NCBI RefSeq assembly: GCF_011193355.1
Contig: NZ_CP049780.1
Coordinates: forward strand, 6,912,634 to 6,976,633
Direction of reading: 5' to 3'
Origin: Streptomyces sp. JB150
GTDB lineage: Bacteria > Actinomycetota > Actinomycetes > Streptomycetales > Streptomycetaceae
DNA length: 64,000 nucleotides
This document shows positions 1 through 9,000 of the stretch, piece after piece. The notes under the pieces are model-generated. The model had not been told where the DNA came from. It saw only the letters and a list, made by a program, of their open reading frames with translations, and ran no database searches. Made by a program: the position numbers and the translations under genes. Every line of letters starts with the position of its first letter. Position 1 is the first letter of the stretch.

Positions 1-1883
1 CCGCCAGCCGCGCCGACAGGCGACCAGTGCAACCTCTGCGCCGGCTCGCTTCGTCCCGCGAGCCAGGCCGTGAGCCCGGCCGCCAGGCCGATGCCCACAC
101 CGTTGACAATTCCGGACGGCAGCCCAGAGCCGATACCGGACATGAGGCCAGCCGTGGCGCCGCCGACGGTTCCACCGACCAGGCCGCCTCTCGGGCCGCT
201 GGCGGGCCCGACAGCCAGCCCCACGCCCAGTCCGGCCGCAATGCCTCCCGCCGGACCGACGGCGAACCCGATGCCCAGCAAGCTCGCCAGCCCTGACAAG
301 AAACCGCCCGCGAGACCTCCAGCCAGGCCACCGGCGAGTCCACTCATGGCGCCCTGGCCAGACCCGCTGACGCGTCGGACCGGCAGCGCGACCGCGAATC
401 CCAGGAGAATGCCACTTCCCAGACCGACACCGAAGCCGATGCCGATGTCCGCCCCGAAGCCGGCGACAAGCCCACCGACCAGGCCACTCGTGACCCCCAT
501 CAGAAGACCGACGAGGGGCCCCGGGACGGAGTGCCGCAGGTGCCACCACGCGAAGTCGGTGGTTCCCTGCAGCCGCGATTCCAGATGGGCGCTGAGGAAG
601 GCCAGCCAGCGTTGAGCGTCCGCGGCCTGCCAGCGGGGACGCTTCCGCGGATCCGGGTGGGGTCGGTAGGCCGCCGGGACGAAGGCGTCGAAAAGATACT
701 GCTGGATGCTGCTCACCGTGGGGAAGCGCGTCGCGTCGCACAGTTCGGCAGGGTTCGGGAGGGAGCCGGTCTGTTCCCCGGGCCGGGGGTTGTAGAGGGT
801 GCGGGCCATGAAGAGCATCAGCGGCGTACTGAGAGCCTGGGCAAGGGGCGTGTTGCCACTGCTGAGGTGGCTTATCACGGGTGCCCAGCGCGCGGCCGCA
901 GCCGTTCCCGCACCGCCCGAATCACGCTGCAGGTACTCGGCCGTCACCTCGTGGTGTACCGGCTGAAGTGCCACCCCCGCTGCCCCGGACAACTTCGATG
1001 GGACGGACGTGGTGGGGGCCAGCGCCTCCCGGTACTCGTGTTCCCTGCTGGACAGGACGATTTTCCCACCCGGTGACAGAGCGGCGTTGATCTGGCTGAG
1101 CGCAGCCGGGCGTACGGCTGCTGGGATCTCGTCGAGCCCGTCCAGGACGGGAAGCAGCAGACGGTGCGTGATCAGTGCCTGTCCCCAGTTCATACGTTCC
1201 AGGGAGCCGTGGACCGGTGCTCGCAGTGCTGTGTAGTCCTGGAGGAGTTGCTCACACATCCAGCTCTCCAAGTCCTGCTCGGACGGATTCCATGTGGAGA
1301 GGGAGAAGAGGACCGGCACAGCACCCCCGAGCGGTCTCCGCTCCAGCAACGACAGAACGAGGCGAACCAGCAGGACGGTCTTACCGGAGCCTGGTGCGCC
1401 GAGCACGACCAACCGGCCGGTAGGGACGCTCTCCAAAATGTTGTCGACGGCGCCGTCGGTGCCCGCAAGTGCACGGGGGTCCGATGCCCAGACGCCTGGG
1501 TCGCCGCGCAGCCCGCTGGGCCATGCAGTGGCGGCCGCCGTGATGTGCCGCCACTCCTCCACCAACTCCCCGGGCGCCGGCTCCCAGGACACCGGCAACG
1601 GGTAGGGATCGTTGAGCCGCCGCACGCGTGTCTCGGCTTCCCACTGACGGCGGACGGCGACAGCCAGCTCGTCGGCGATCTGTTCCAGTCCCCTACTTGA
1701 GGCCGCTTCGACGCGGTCGGCCCGGAATGCCGCCCAGGCCAGGTAGGTACCGGCAAGCGTCGGAAGAAGACCCGCGGCTGCCGACGCCACTCCCGACCCG
1801 GTCACGAAGGCGATCGCCAGCGCCCCACAGACCCCTGCCAGGAACAGCCCAAGAACGATCACACCCGTACGCGATGTCGGCAC
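1..1883 (-). CDS. NACHT-domain NTPase with membrane regions (3' end outside window)
   Basis: Predicted STAND/NACHT ATPase of at least 627 residues; the C-terminus lies beyond base 1. A GTG start at 1883 has an AGGGAGG ribosome site about 8 nt upstream. Residues about 8-50 form one or two hydrophobic segments. Walker A GAPGSGKT is at residues 162-169 and a Walker B-like LPVLDGLDE near 243, the NACHT arrangement. From about residue 458 the chain becomes a long glycine-rich hydrophobic stretch (repeated GxxxG), probably several membrane helices. Bacterial NACHT proteins include anti-phage defence proteins and regulators; nothing here shows which. It follows tap on the same strand after 267 nt. 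Confidence 0.8.
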   Translation of the reverse strand, partial: MPTSRTGVIVLGLFLAGVCGALAIAFVTGSGVASAAAGLLPTLAGTYLAWAAFRADRVEAASSRGLEQIADELAVAVRRQWEAETRVRRLNDPYPLPVSWEPAPGELVEEWRHITAAATAWPSGLRGDPGVWASDPRALAGTDGAVDNILESVPTGRLVVLGAPGSGKTVLLVRLVLSLLERRPLGGAVPVLFSLSTWNPSEQDLESWMCEQLLQDYTALRAPVHGSLERMNWGQALITHRLLLPVLDGLDEIPAAVRPAALSQINAALSPGGKIVLSSREHEYREALAPTTSVPSKLSGAAGVALQPVHHEVTAEYLQRDSGGAGTAAAARWAPVISHLSSGNTPLAQALSTPLMLFMARTLYNPRPGEQTGSLPNPAELCDATRFPTVSSIQQYLFDAFVPAAYRPHPDPRKRPRWQAADAQRWLAFLSAHLESRLQGTTDFAWWHLRHSVPGPLVGLLMGVTSGLVGGLVAGFGADIGIGFGVGLGSGILLGFAVALPVRRVSGSGQGAMSGLAGGLAGGLAGGFLSGLASLLGIGFAVGPAGGIAAGLGVGLAVGPASGPRGGLVGGTVGGATAGLMSGIGSGLPSGIVNGVGIGLAAGLTAWLAGRSEPAQRLHWSPVGAAG

Positions 1884-2150
1884 CTCGAGGCCTCCCTCAC
1901 CATGGCCGCGACGGGCCACCGCCAAGTTTGTGATCAGCTACGAGTTTGGAACCCGACGTAGGCGAGTCGGAAGGTGTTGCTCGGGAATCAGCCGGAAGTG
2001 AACCTTCCCAGGGCGAGGCCCTCAGACGCCTCATCCCCGGCAAGCCGAACACACAGCTCTGCATCCATCCGTGGCTGGGATCTCAGCGCAGCGTCATAAG
2101 TGCTATGTGGAGGTCATCGCTCGCGAGAACATGACGCGGATCGTGAATAC

Positions 2151-4382
2151 CTACATCTTGACGAGGTTGGCGATGTTGAAGACGCCGCCGTGCTCCTCGA
2201 ACTGCTGCTCCGCCCACAGCACGGTCCGGGTGCCCTGGTGCTTGACCATGCCGGGGGAGACGCCGAGGCGGAAGGTGCCGGGGGCGGGCCTGCCCTCGGG
2301 CGTCAGCGGGAGGAAGTCCAGGGGTGAGGGACCGGGGGAGGGGTAGACGAGAGCGTCGGTGCCGATCGCCACCGGGTACACACCCGCCGCGGCCGCGGTC
2401 TTCAGCATCTTGCGGTGCATGCTGATCCGGACGGTGGACAGCACGGCGGCGCGGATGTCGGGCCGCCACGTCACGCGCTCCAGGGCCGGCCACGGCTCGT
2501 AGTACGGCACCTGGCCGCGGTTGCGCTGCCGCAGCTTGCCGATGCCGCCCTTCGCCGTGGCCTTGATCGCCTTCAGGAGCAGGGCGAGGGCCGGGTCGGC
2601 CTCCCTGGTGCGGGCCATCGCGTCCAGGAACTCACTCCCGCTCAGGTCCGTGGTGACGCCGAGGTCCGCCATCGTGGCCACGTACGCGTCGCGCAGCCGC
2701 TTGTACCAGGGGTCCAGGTAGCGGCCGGTGCGGGTGCGGACGTACGCCTCGACCGGCGCGACGTCGAAGCCGAGCTCGACGGCGTAGGCGACGGTCGGGG
2801 TGGCGTACCAGGCCGGGCCGGTCGGGCGCTCACCGGTCGGTGTGAAGGGGGAGGGGAGCCGGCCGGCGTCCACGGCGCGGCCGTCCACCCGTACGCGGGC
2901 GAGGTCGACGTGGGAGAGGTCGACCAGCCACGAGCCGGGCAGCGCCGGGTCGAACCGGGGGTTGCCGGTCAGGTGGGTGGGGCCGTTCAGGCCGACGGTG
3001 AGGCCGTTCGCGGCCGCCGCGAACGCCATGTTGACGTCGATGGCGACCAGGTACGGCCGCATGCACTCGTCGTCGGTCAGCGGCCGGCACCACTGGTACG
3101 GCTCCTCCAGCAGCATCTCGGCCGGCGTGCGCTGATGGTGCCGCGCGAACTTCCCCTTCAGCAGGGGGTGTTCGTCCGGGACCTCGCACTCCACCACCTC
3201 GTGGACCCGGGTGAGCGCGTCGTCGTTGAACGCCTGCCGGAACTCGCCGGTGACGGGATCCCTCTCCGCGCGGGTCGGCGGGCGCAGCGCCGTCATCAGC
3301 TCCAGGCCGGTGACGGCCGTGGTGCCGCGCGGTGTCATCACCCGGTCCGCGTACGTGCCCAGGAACCGGGCCAGGTCCGCCGCGTGCAGGCCCGGAAGCC
3401 GCGGGTTGTTCCTGTCGTCCCACTCGTCGGCCGGCAGCGCGCCCCAGGCCGGAACGCACAGCTGCACACACCGGCGCCGGGAGCCCTCCGGGTCGCGGTA
3501 GACGCGCGCCCACGGCCCGAGGCCGCGCTGCGTGAGCCGCTGCCCGGCCCTGCTGATCTGCTTGACCACCTTGTGGCCGGCCGCGAGCCGTCCGGCGCGC
3601 CGTTCCTCCGGGGACAGCTCGGTGGGCAGGCCGTACCGCTCCAGCGCGGCCTCGGTGAGGACGAGGACGGGGTCGGCGTCGCGGCCGTGGCGGTGCAGCC
3701 GGGCCTGGCCGAGGCGCGCTTCCTCCAGCGTCCAGTCGACCAGGGCGGGCAGCGTTCCGGCCGGCACGTCCAGGACCAGGCCGCCGGCGCAGTACGCCAC
3801 CACCTGGCCGTCGTCGTCGACGTCGACCACGGCCAGCGGGCCGTTCTCGAACCGCCCGTCGGCGCCTGCCGTGACGGCCGGCCGCTGCACCGTCTTCCTC
3901 GCTGCCGCGTTCTTCGCCGACGTCTTCTTCGCCGACGTCTGCGCGCCCGCGCGCCGGGGGGGCGCCGACGGCCTGGTGCTCGTCGTCGCCGGTTCGGTGC
4001 TCCGCGCCGCCGGTGGGGCCGCAGCCGCGGGGGGCGTCGGCGCTTTTGGGGCGGGATCGGAAGCGGGAAGGGGCGCGGGAGCTGGAACGGAAGCGGGCGC
4101 GGGGGGATCGTGGGGCTCCTGGGGCGCGGGGAAGCGCGCGGCCAGTCCCTCCAGCAGCCGGGCGTAGGCGGCCCGCTTCGGTGGCCGCGGTTCGCTGCGG
4201 CCGGCCTCCCAGTTCCCGACCGACTCGCGCCGGGCCTTCAGGGCCCTCGCGATCTGCTCCTGGCTGAGCCCCGCTGCCTCCCGGAGCCGCTTGCGTTCGG
4301 CCGGTGGCGGCAGAGGGTCCTGCGCGACCTGTTCCAGCAGTGCGTCGACCGCGCTGAACAGGGCTTGTTCGTCGTGGGACAC
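2151..4382 (-). CDS. tap: Telomere-associated protein Tap-like, HTH DNA-binding protein
   Basis: 743-residue protein resembling Streptomyces Tap, which binds linear-replicon telomeres and recruits the terminal protein Tpg. An XRE-type helix-turn-helix lies near residues 30-75 (GLSQEQIARALKARRESVGN), then a low-complexity Pro/Ala linker to about residue 170, then the long Tap-type C-terminal region. I chose GTG 4382 because GGGAGG sits 7 nt upstream; an in-frame start at 4418 would add 12 poorly conserved residues. tpg normally follows tap, but the 267 nt to the next gene cannot hold it, so this is a solitary tap. The assignment rests on remembered family sequence, not a search. Confidence 0.72.
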   Translation of the reverse strand: MSHDEQALFSAVDALLEQVAQDPLPPPAERKRLREAAGLSQEQIARALKARRESVGNWEAGRSEPRPPKRAAYARLLEGLAARFPAPQEPHDPPAPASVPAPAPLPASDPAPKAPTPPAAAAPPAARSTEPATTSTRPSAPPRRAGAQTSAKKTSAKNAAARKTVQRPAVTAGADGRFENGPLAVVDVDDDGQVVAYCAGGLVLDVPAGTLPALVDWTLEEARLGQARLHRHGRDADPVLVLTEAALERYGLPTELSPEERRAGRLAAGHKVVKQISRAGQRLTQRGLGPWARVYRDPEGSRRRCVQLCVPAWGALPADEWDDRNNPRLPGLHAADLARFLGTYADRVMTPRGTTAVTGLELMTALRPPTRAERDPVTGEFRQAFNDDALTRVHEVVECEVPDEHPLLKGKFARHHQRTPAEMLLEEPYQWCRPLTDDECMRPYLVAIDVNMAFAAAANGLTVGLNGPTHLTGNPRFDPALPGSWLVDLSHVDLARVRVDGRAVDAGRLPSPFTPTGERPTGPAWYATPTVAYAVELGFDVAPVEAYVRTRTGRYLDPWYKRLRDAYVATMADLGVTTDLSGSEFLDAMARTREADPALALLLKAIKATAKGGIGKLRQRNRGQVPYYEPWPALERVTWRPDIRAAVLSTVRISMHRKMLKTAAAAGVYPVAIGTDALVYPSPGPSPLDFLPLTPEGRPAPGTFRLGVSPGMVKHQGTRTVLWAEQQFEEHGGVFNIANLVKM

Positions 4383-4642
4383 CCGGTCACCTCCCCTGCT
4401 GACCCTACCGAGACGCACTTGTATCGCGCGTCATTTTCGCATGGCTTGCTCATCTCGTGGCGGGTGAGGGGGCGGGCGGCCCGAGGGAGCGAGGGCCGGG
4501 TCCTCGCCTGTCATGGCCGTATGGGACGCGTCAAGGACGAGACGGGCGCCGTAAGAGAGCCGTCAAGGGTGGCCGGATCCCGACGGGGCCGGGCTTTTCT
4601 CTACTCGTCCGATGCTCGTCCCGTCTCACCCAGGAGCTCGCG

Positions 4643-4726
4643 ATGGCCGACCTGGCCTTCGTCGTCGCCACGATCGCGGTGTTCACGCTCGTGGCCCTCG
4701 TCGCCCGAGGGGTGGCGAAGCTGTGA
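4643..4726 (+). CDS. 27-residue membrane peptide preceding kdpF
   Basis: ATG start with GGAGC about 7 nt upstream. The peptide is one hydrophobic helix ending in a short basic tail (GVAKL). Its stop overlaps the kdpF start in a GTGA arrangement, so the two are translationally coupled. Small one-helix proteins preceding kdpF are known in actinomycetes, but I cannot assign a separate function. It survives intact although the rest of the kdp operon is wrecked. Confidence 0.55.
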   Translation: MADLAFVVATIAVFTLVALVARGVAKL

Positions 4727-4812
4727 CCGCCGAGAACGTCGCCGGCCTGGTCGTGGCCGTCGACCTGCTGGGCTATCTCGTCCTCGCCCTGATCTTCCCG
4801 GAGAGGTCCTGA
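4723..4812 (+). CDS. kdpF: Potassium-transporting ATPase subunit KdpF
   Basis: 29-residue single-helix protein with the KdpF pattern (GLVVAVDLLGYLVLALIFPE). KdpF stabilises the KdpABC potassium pump in the membrane. GTG start inside the stop of the preceding small gene. The kdpA remnant begins 9 nt downstream. With kdpA truncated and kdpB absent it can no longer serve a functional Kdp pump here. Confidence 0.75.
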   Translation: MTAENVAGLVVAVDLLGYLVLALIFPERS

Positions 4813-4821
4813 GAAGCAGCG

Positions 4822-5375
4822 ATGGGTCCCGTACTTGCTGATGTGCTCCTCGTGACCGCGCTGATCGGCGCCCTCACCCTGGTGCACCGCCCCCTGACCA
4901 GGCGTTCAACACGGCCGCCTCGTTCGTGTCGGGACACCAACTGGCAGTCGTACTCCGGCGAGTCGGCCATGCGCCACCTGGTGCAGACCGGTGGTCTGGC
5001 CGTGCAGAACTTCCTGTCCGCCGCGGTGGGCATGGCGGTGGCCGTGGCACTCGTACGCGGGTTCGTCCGCGCCCGCACCGGCGAACTGGGCAACTTCTGG
5101 GCGGACCTGGTGCGCGGCACCGTCCGCGTCCTGCTGCCGCTCTCCGCCGTCGCCGCCGGTGCCGTGCACAACTTCGGCGACATCCACACCGTCACCACCC
5201 TGACCGGTGACCGGCAGGCCATCAGCCCCGGCGCGGTCGCCTTCCAGGAGGCCATCGAGAGCCTGGGCACCAACGGCGGCGGCTTCTTCAGCGCCAACTC
5301 GGTTTCCTGGGCGAGCCGCGCGTCAACGTCCTCGAACCGAACGTCGCGCTCAGCGCATTGACCAGGAGGACGTGA
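4822..5375 (+). pseudogene. kdpA: Collapsed kdpA-kdpC remnant, kdpB deleted
   Basis: The open frame 4822-5361 starts like KdpA (to HRPL, residues 22-25), then jumps to sequence that belongs much further along. Bases coding FNTAASFVS are present but in another frame, and the KdpA frame resumes at NWQSYSGES after what looks like one extra G near 4930. A KdpA stretch follows up to LGTNGGGFF. Then, from about 5298, the third frame encodes [18 protein letters not shown] and stops at 5375; this is the C-terminus of KdpC. Normal KdpA is about 550 residues. The end of kdpA, all of kdpB and most of kdpC are therefore deleted. Confidence 0.8.
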
Positions 5376-5430
5376 CGGATTCGGCCGGCCGGACCGTACG
5401 GAGCGAGCCGGCCGCCTTATCGTTGCGGTC

Positions 5431-5961
5431 ATGGTCTCTCAGCCCTCCACGGATCCCGCCGTCTTCCACGCCACGCTCCGCGAGCAGTTCGAGGTGTTCC
5501 TCGACGAGTACCGGACCGCCCTGCACGACAGTCTGAACGGGCTGACCGAAGAGCAGGCACGCCGGTCGCTGGTTCCCTCCAAGACCACACTGCTCGGCCT
5601 GGTCAAGCACGCCACCTTCGTCGAGCAGGTCTGGTTCGACGAGGCGGTCACCTGCCGGCCCCGTTCCGAGATCGGCATTCCCGGCACCCCCGACGAGTCC
5701 TTCGATCTCCACGAGGACGACACGATCGCCTCGGCTCAGGACGCCTACCGCCGGACCTGGGCGGCGTCCCGCCGGGCCACGGCGGAGCTGACGCTGGACG
5801 ACGTCGTGCGGGGCAACCGCCGCGGCCCGCTGCCGCTGCGCTGGGTCTACCTCCACGTGCTGCGGGAGCTGACCCAGCACTGCGGGCACGCCGACATCCT
5901 CCGCGAACAGATCCTCGCCGGCTCCGGCGAGGCCACGGCGCACCAGGCCTCCTCCACCTGA
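5431..5961 (+). CDS. DUF664 / DinB-like four-helix protein
   Basis: 176 residues, ATG start. Matches the DUF664 (DinB/YfiT-like metalloenzyme) family: an N-terminal helix, LTEEQARRSLVPSKTTLLGLV near residues 39-59, a first histidine in LVKHATFVEQVWF, and C-terminal LRELTQHCGHADILREQI, giving the three-histidine metal pattern typical of these folds. Members include mycothiol- or bacillithiol-dependent S-transferases, but most DUF664 proteins have no known substrate. Monocistronic; an inverted repeat at 6015-6035 could terminate it. Confidence 0.8.
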   Translation: MVSQPSTDPAVFHATLREQFEVFLDEYRTALHDSLNGLTEEQARRSLVPSKTTLLGLVKHATFVEQVWFDEAVTCRPRSEIGIPGTPDESFDLHEDDTIASAQDAYRRTWAASRRATAELTLDDVVRGNRRGPLPLRWVYLHVLRELTQHCGHADILREQILAGSGEATAHQASST

Positions 5962-6014
5962 CGCACCTTCGAATCCTTTACAAGATCCACATGTTGTCCA
6001 TAGGTTTCTCCTCC

Positions 6015-6035
6015 GGGGGTGTGTCGAGCACCCCC
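6015..6035. terminator. 7-bp GC hairpin after the DUF664 gene
   Basis: GGGGGTG at 6015-6021 pairs with CACCCCC at 6029-6035 across a 7-nt loop. It may terminate the DUF664 gene or form the first of two stem-loops in the leader of the RHS gene. No U-tract follows, as is usual for Streptomyces. Confidence 0.5.
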
Positions 6036-6043
6036 TCATGAGA

Positions 6044-6062
6044 CTTGCCGCCCCGCGGCAAG
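6044..6062 (+). promoter_or_regulatory. Stem-loop abutting the RHS ribosome site
   Basis: CTTGCCG (6044-6050) and CGGCAAG (6056-6062) form a perfect 7-bp stem with a 5-nt loop. The 3' arm runs directly into the AAGGGGAG ribosome site (6063-6070 region) of the TTG start at 6075, so the stem could influence translation of the large RHS gene. Confidence 0.4.
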
Positions 6063-6074
6063 AAGGGGAGAAAA

Positions 6075-9000
6075 TTGAACAGCCACTCACCCCGAGGCGG
6101 AACGGGGCCTCTCGGCCTGCTCCGCCCCGGGGGACGACAGCGCGTGCGTCGCGTCGCGGCGGGCCTGGCCCTCGTGATGGCGACCTCGGCGCTGTACGGC
6201 GCGGAGGCCGCCCTCGCGGTCCAGCCGCCGGCCGCGGCCGCCGCGAAGCCGAAGAAGCCCGCCGCCACGACCGCCGCCGACATCGCCTCCGCGCGCGTCG
6301 CGGCACGCCTGACCGGCAAGCGCGTCGAGGCGCTCTCGGAGCGCACCGAGACATCGACCACCTGGGCCAACCCGGACGGCAGCCTGACCAGCGAGCTGTC
6401 CGCCGGCCCCGTGCGCTTCCGCGACGGTGACGCCTGGCGCGCCGTCGACCTGGACCTGGTCCGCGCCCGTGACGGCTCGGTGGCGCCGAAGGCGCACCCG
6501 CGCGGTCTGGAGCTCGGCAAGCGCGGCGGCAAACGGCTGGCCTCGCTGTCGGACGACGACGGTGCCGCGGCCCGTGACCTGGTGACGCTCGGCGAGGGGG
6601 ACCAGCGGATCACCCTCCAGTGGAAGGGCGGACTGCCCGAGCCCGAACTGGACGGCAACCGGGCCACGTACCCGAACGCCGTGCCCGGCGGTGACGTCGT
6701 CGTCGAGGCGACCCGCACCGGCTTCGAGCAGTACGTGGACATCAGAAAGCGCCCGGAGCGCAAGGGGTACACGTACACCCTGCCGCTGAAGGCCGAGGGC
6801 CTGAAGGTCAAGCGGCTCAAGGACGGCAGCCTGCGCTTCACGGACCGCAAGAGCGGCACCAAGGCTGTCATGCCCGCGCCAGTGATGTGGGACGCGGCCG
6901 TCGACAAGCGCTCCGGTGAGCACACCCACCGCGCCAAGGTCGCCATGAAGGTCGTCAAGACCGCCGGCGGAGTCGACCTGGTCCTCACCCCGGACGCGAA
7001 GTTCCTCGCCGACCCGGACACGAAGTACCCGGTCACCGTCGACCCCTCGACCTCCGCGCTGTCGAACGTCTTCGACACCTACGTGCAGCAGGGCGAGACC
7101 GTCGACTGGTCCACCGACACCGAACTGGACTTCGGCAACCCCGGCACCAAGAACGCCGACGGCACCCCGCGCACCGCGCAGTCCTTCATCACCTGGAACA
7201 CCACGCCCATCCAGGACGCGCTGGTCTCCAGCGCCAAGCTCAGCCTGTGGAACTTCCACTCGGCCAACACCGACTGCAAGGCCCACCCGTGGGAGGTGTG
7301 GGCCTCGGGAGCGGCCTCGACCGCCAGCCGGTGGGCCAACCGCCCGACGATGACGGCGAAGAAGGCCACCTCCACCGAGACCCGCGGCAACGCCGACTGC
7401 GCCACGCAGCCCGACGGCTGGATCAACGCCGACGTCACCGCGCTGGCGCAGGACTGGGCCACGGTCAAGGCCACCCGCGGCCACATGGGCATCCGTGCCT
7501 CGGACGAGTCGGTCGTCGCCCAGTGGAAGCGGGTCAACTCCGCCAACGCGGCCGCCAACCCGCCCAAGCTGGTGGTGAACTACAACTACCGGCCGCGCAC
7601 CGGCACCCAGCAGGAGGCCGGCCCGCCGTTCCTGTCGTACGCAGGCGCCTACGTGGTGAACACGACCACCCCGACCCTGCGGGACACGTTCGTCGACACC
7701 GACGGCGACAAGGTCAAGGGCACCTTCCAGATAGCCGACAACGCCACCGGCGCGCAGCTCGGCGAGATCCTGGTGTCCCCGCTCACCCCGTCCGGGCAGC
7801 CCGCCTCCGTCACCGTGCCGTCGGGCCTGCTGACCGAGGGCAAGACCTACAAGTTCCGCACCTCGCCCTACGACGGGACGCACTACAACCTGGGCTGGTC
7901 CGCCTGGAAGACGTTCACGGTCGACACCAAGGCACCCCTCGCCCCGGCGAAGGTCGTGTCCACCGACTACCCGTCGGACAAGTGGGTCAAGGGCGCCGGC
8001 CAGCCGGGCACGTTCACCGTCACCCCGCCCGCCGCCGACCACAACTGGCTGGAGTGGTCGCTGGACGGCGTGACCTGGACCAAGGCCGCGACCGGCGGAT
8101 CCACCGCCGACAAGGCCCTGACCGTCACCCCGCCGAAGAACGGCACCCACACCCTCCAGGTGCGCGCGGTCGACAAGGCGGACAACAAGTCCGAGGCCGT
8201 CGAGTACACCTTCCACGCCGGTCCCGGCGGATTCGTCGAGCCCTCGGACGGCGAGCGCACCGCACGCCGCCTGCCGCTGGTCGCCGAGGCCGAGGCGGGC
8301 AAGTACGACAGCGTCTCCTTCTCCTGGCGCCGCTCCGAGGCGGACCCCTGGGTGAAGATCCCGGTCGGTGACGTCACCGCCGCCGGCACCGCGCTCACCG
8401 CCTGGCCGGTGCCACTGACCAACGGCCAGAACGCCGCACTGGTGTGGAACGCCGTGGGCACCGTCGACCCCGACGGCAGCGTGCAGATCAAGGCCGACTT
8501 CACCGGACCGAACTCCGCCGCCGCGAGCACCCCGCCGCTGACCGTGGTCGTGGACCGCACCGCGGACGGCGCGGCCACCAGCGAGATCGGCCCCGGCCGG
8601 CTCAACCTGCTCACCGGCGACTACGGCCTGTCGGCCACCGACGCGTCGTACTTCAACATGACGGTCTCCCGCACGGCCTCCTCCCGCACCCCCGGCCGGG
8701 CCGCCCAGCAGACCGGCCAGGCGCCGATCTTCGGCAAGGAGTGGGTGTCCGGCACCACGACCGGGCAGGCCGACTCCGACTACTCCCACGTGCGCCGCAT
8801 CTCCGACACCGCGGTCGACGTGGTGCTGCCGGACGGCGACGCCATCCACTTCACGGCCAACACCGCCAAGACCGGATGGATCGCCGAGCCGGGCGCGGAG
8901 GACCTGACCCTGACGGGGTCCGTGAGCGGTTCCTTCACGCTCACCGACACCGACGGCATGGTCACCCGGTTCACCAAGCCGCAGGGCGCCTCGACCTGGC

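Noticed and set aside
2415..4841. An 808-codon frame opposite tap, running into the kdp remnant
   Set aside because: Low-complexity Arg/Gly/Ala translation without motifs; the minus strand has HTH and Tap-type sequence plus a ribosome site.
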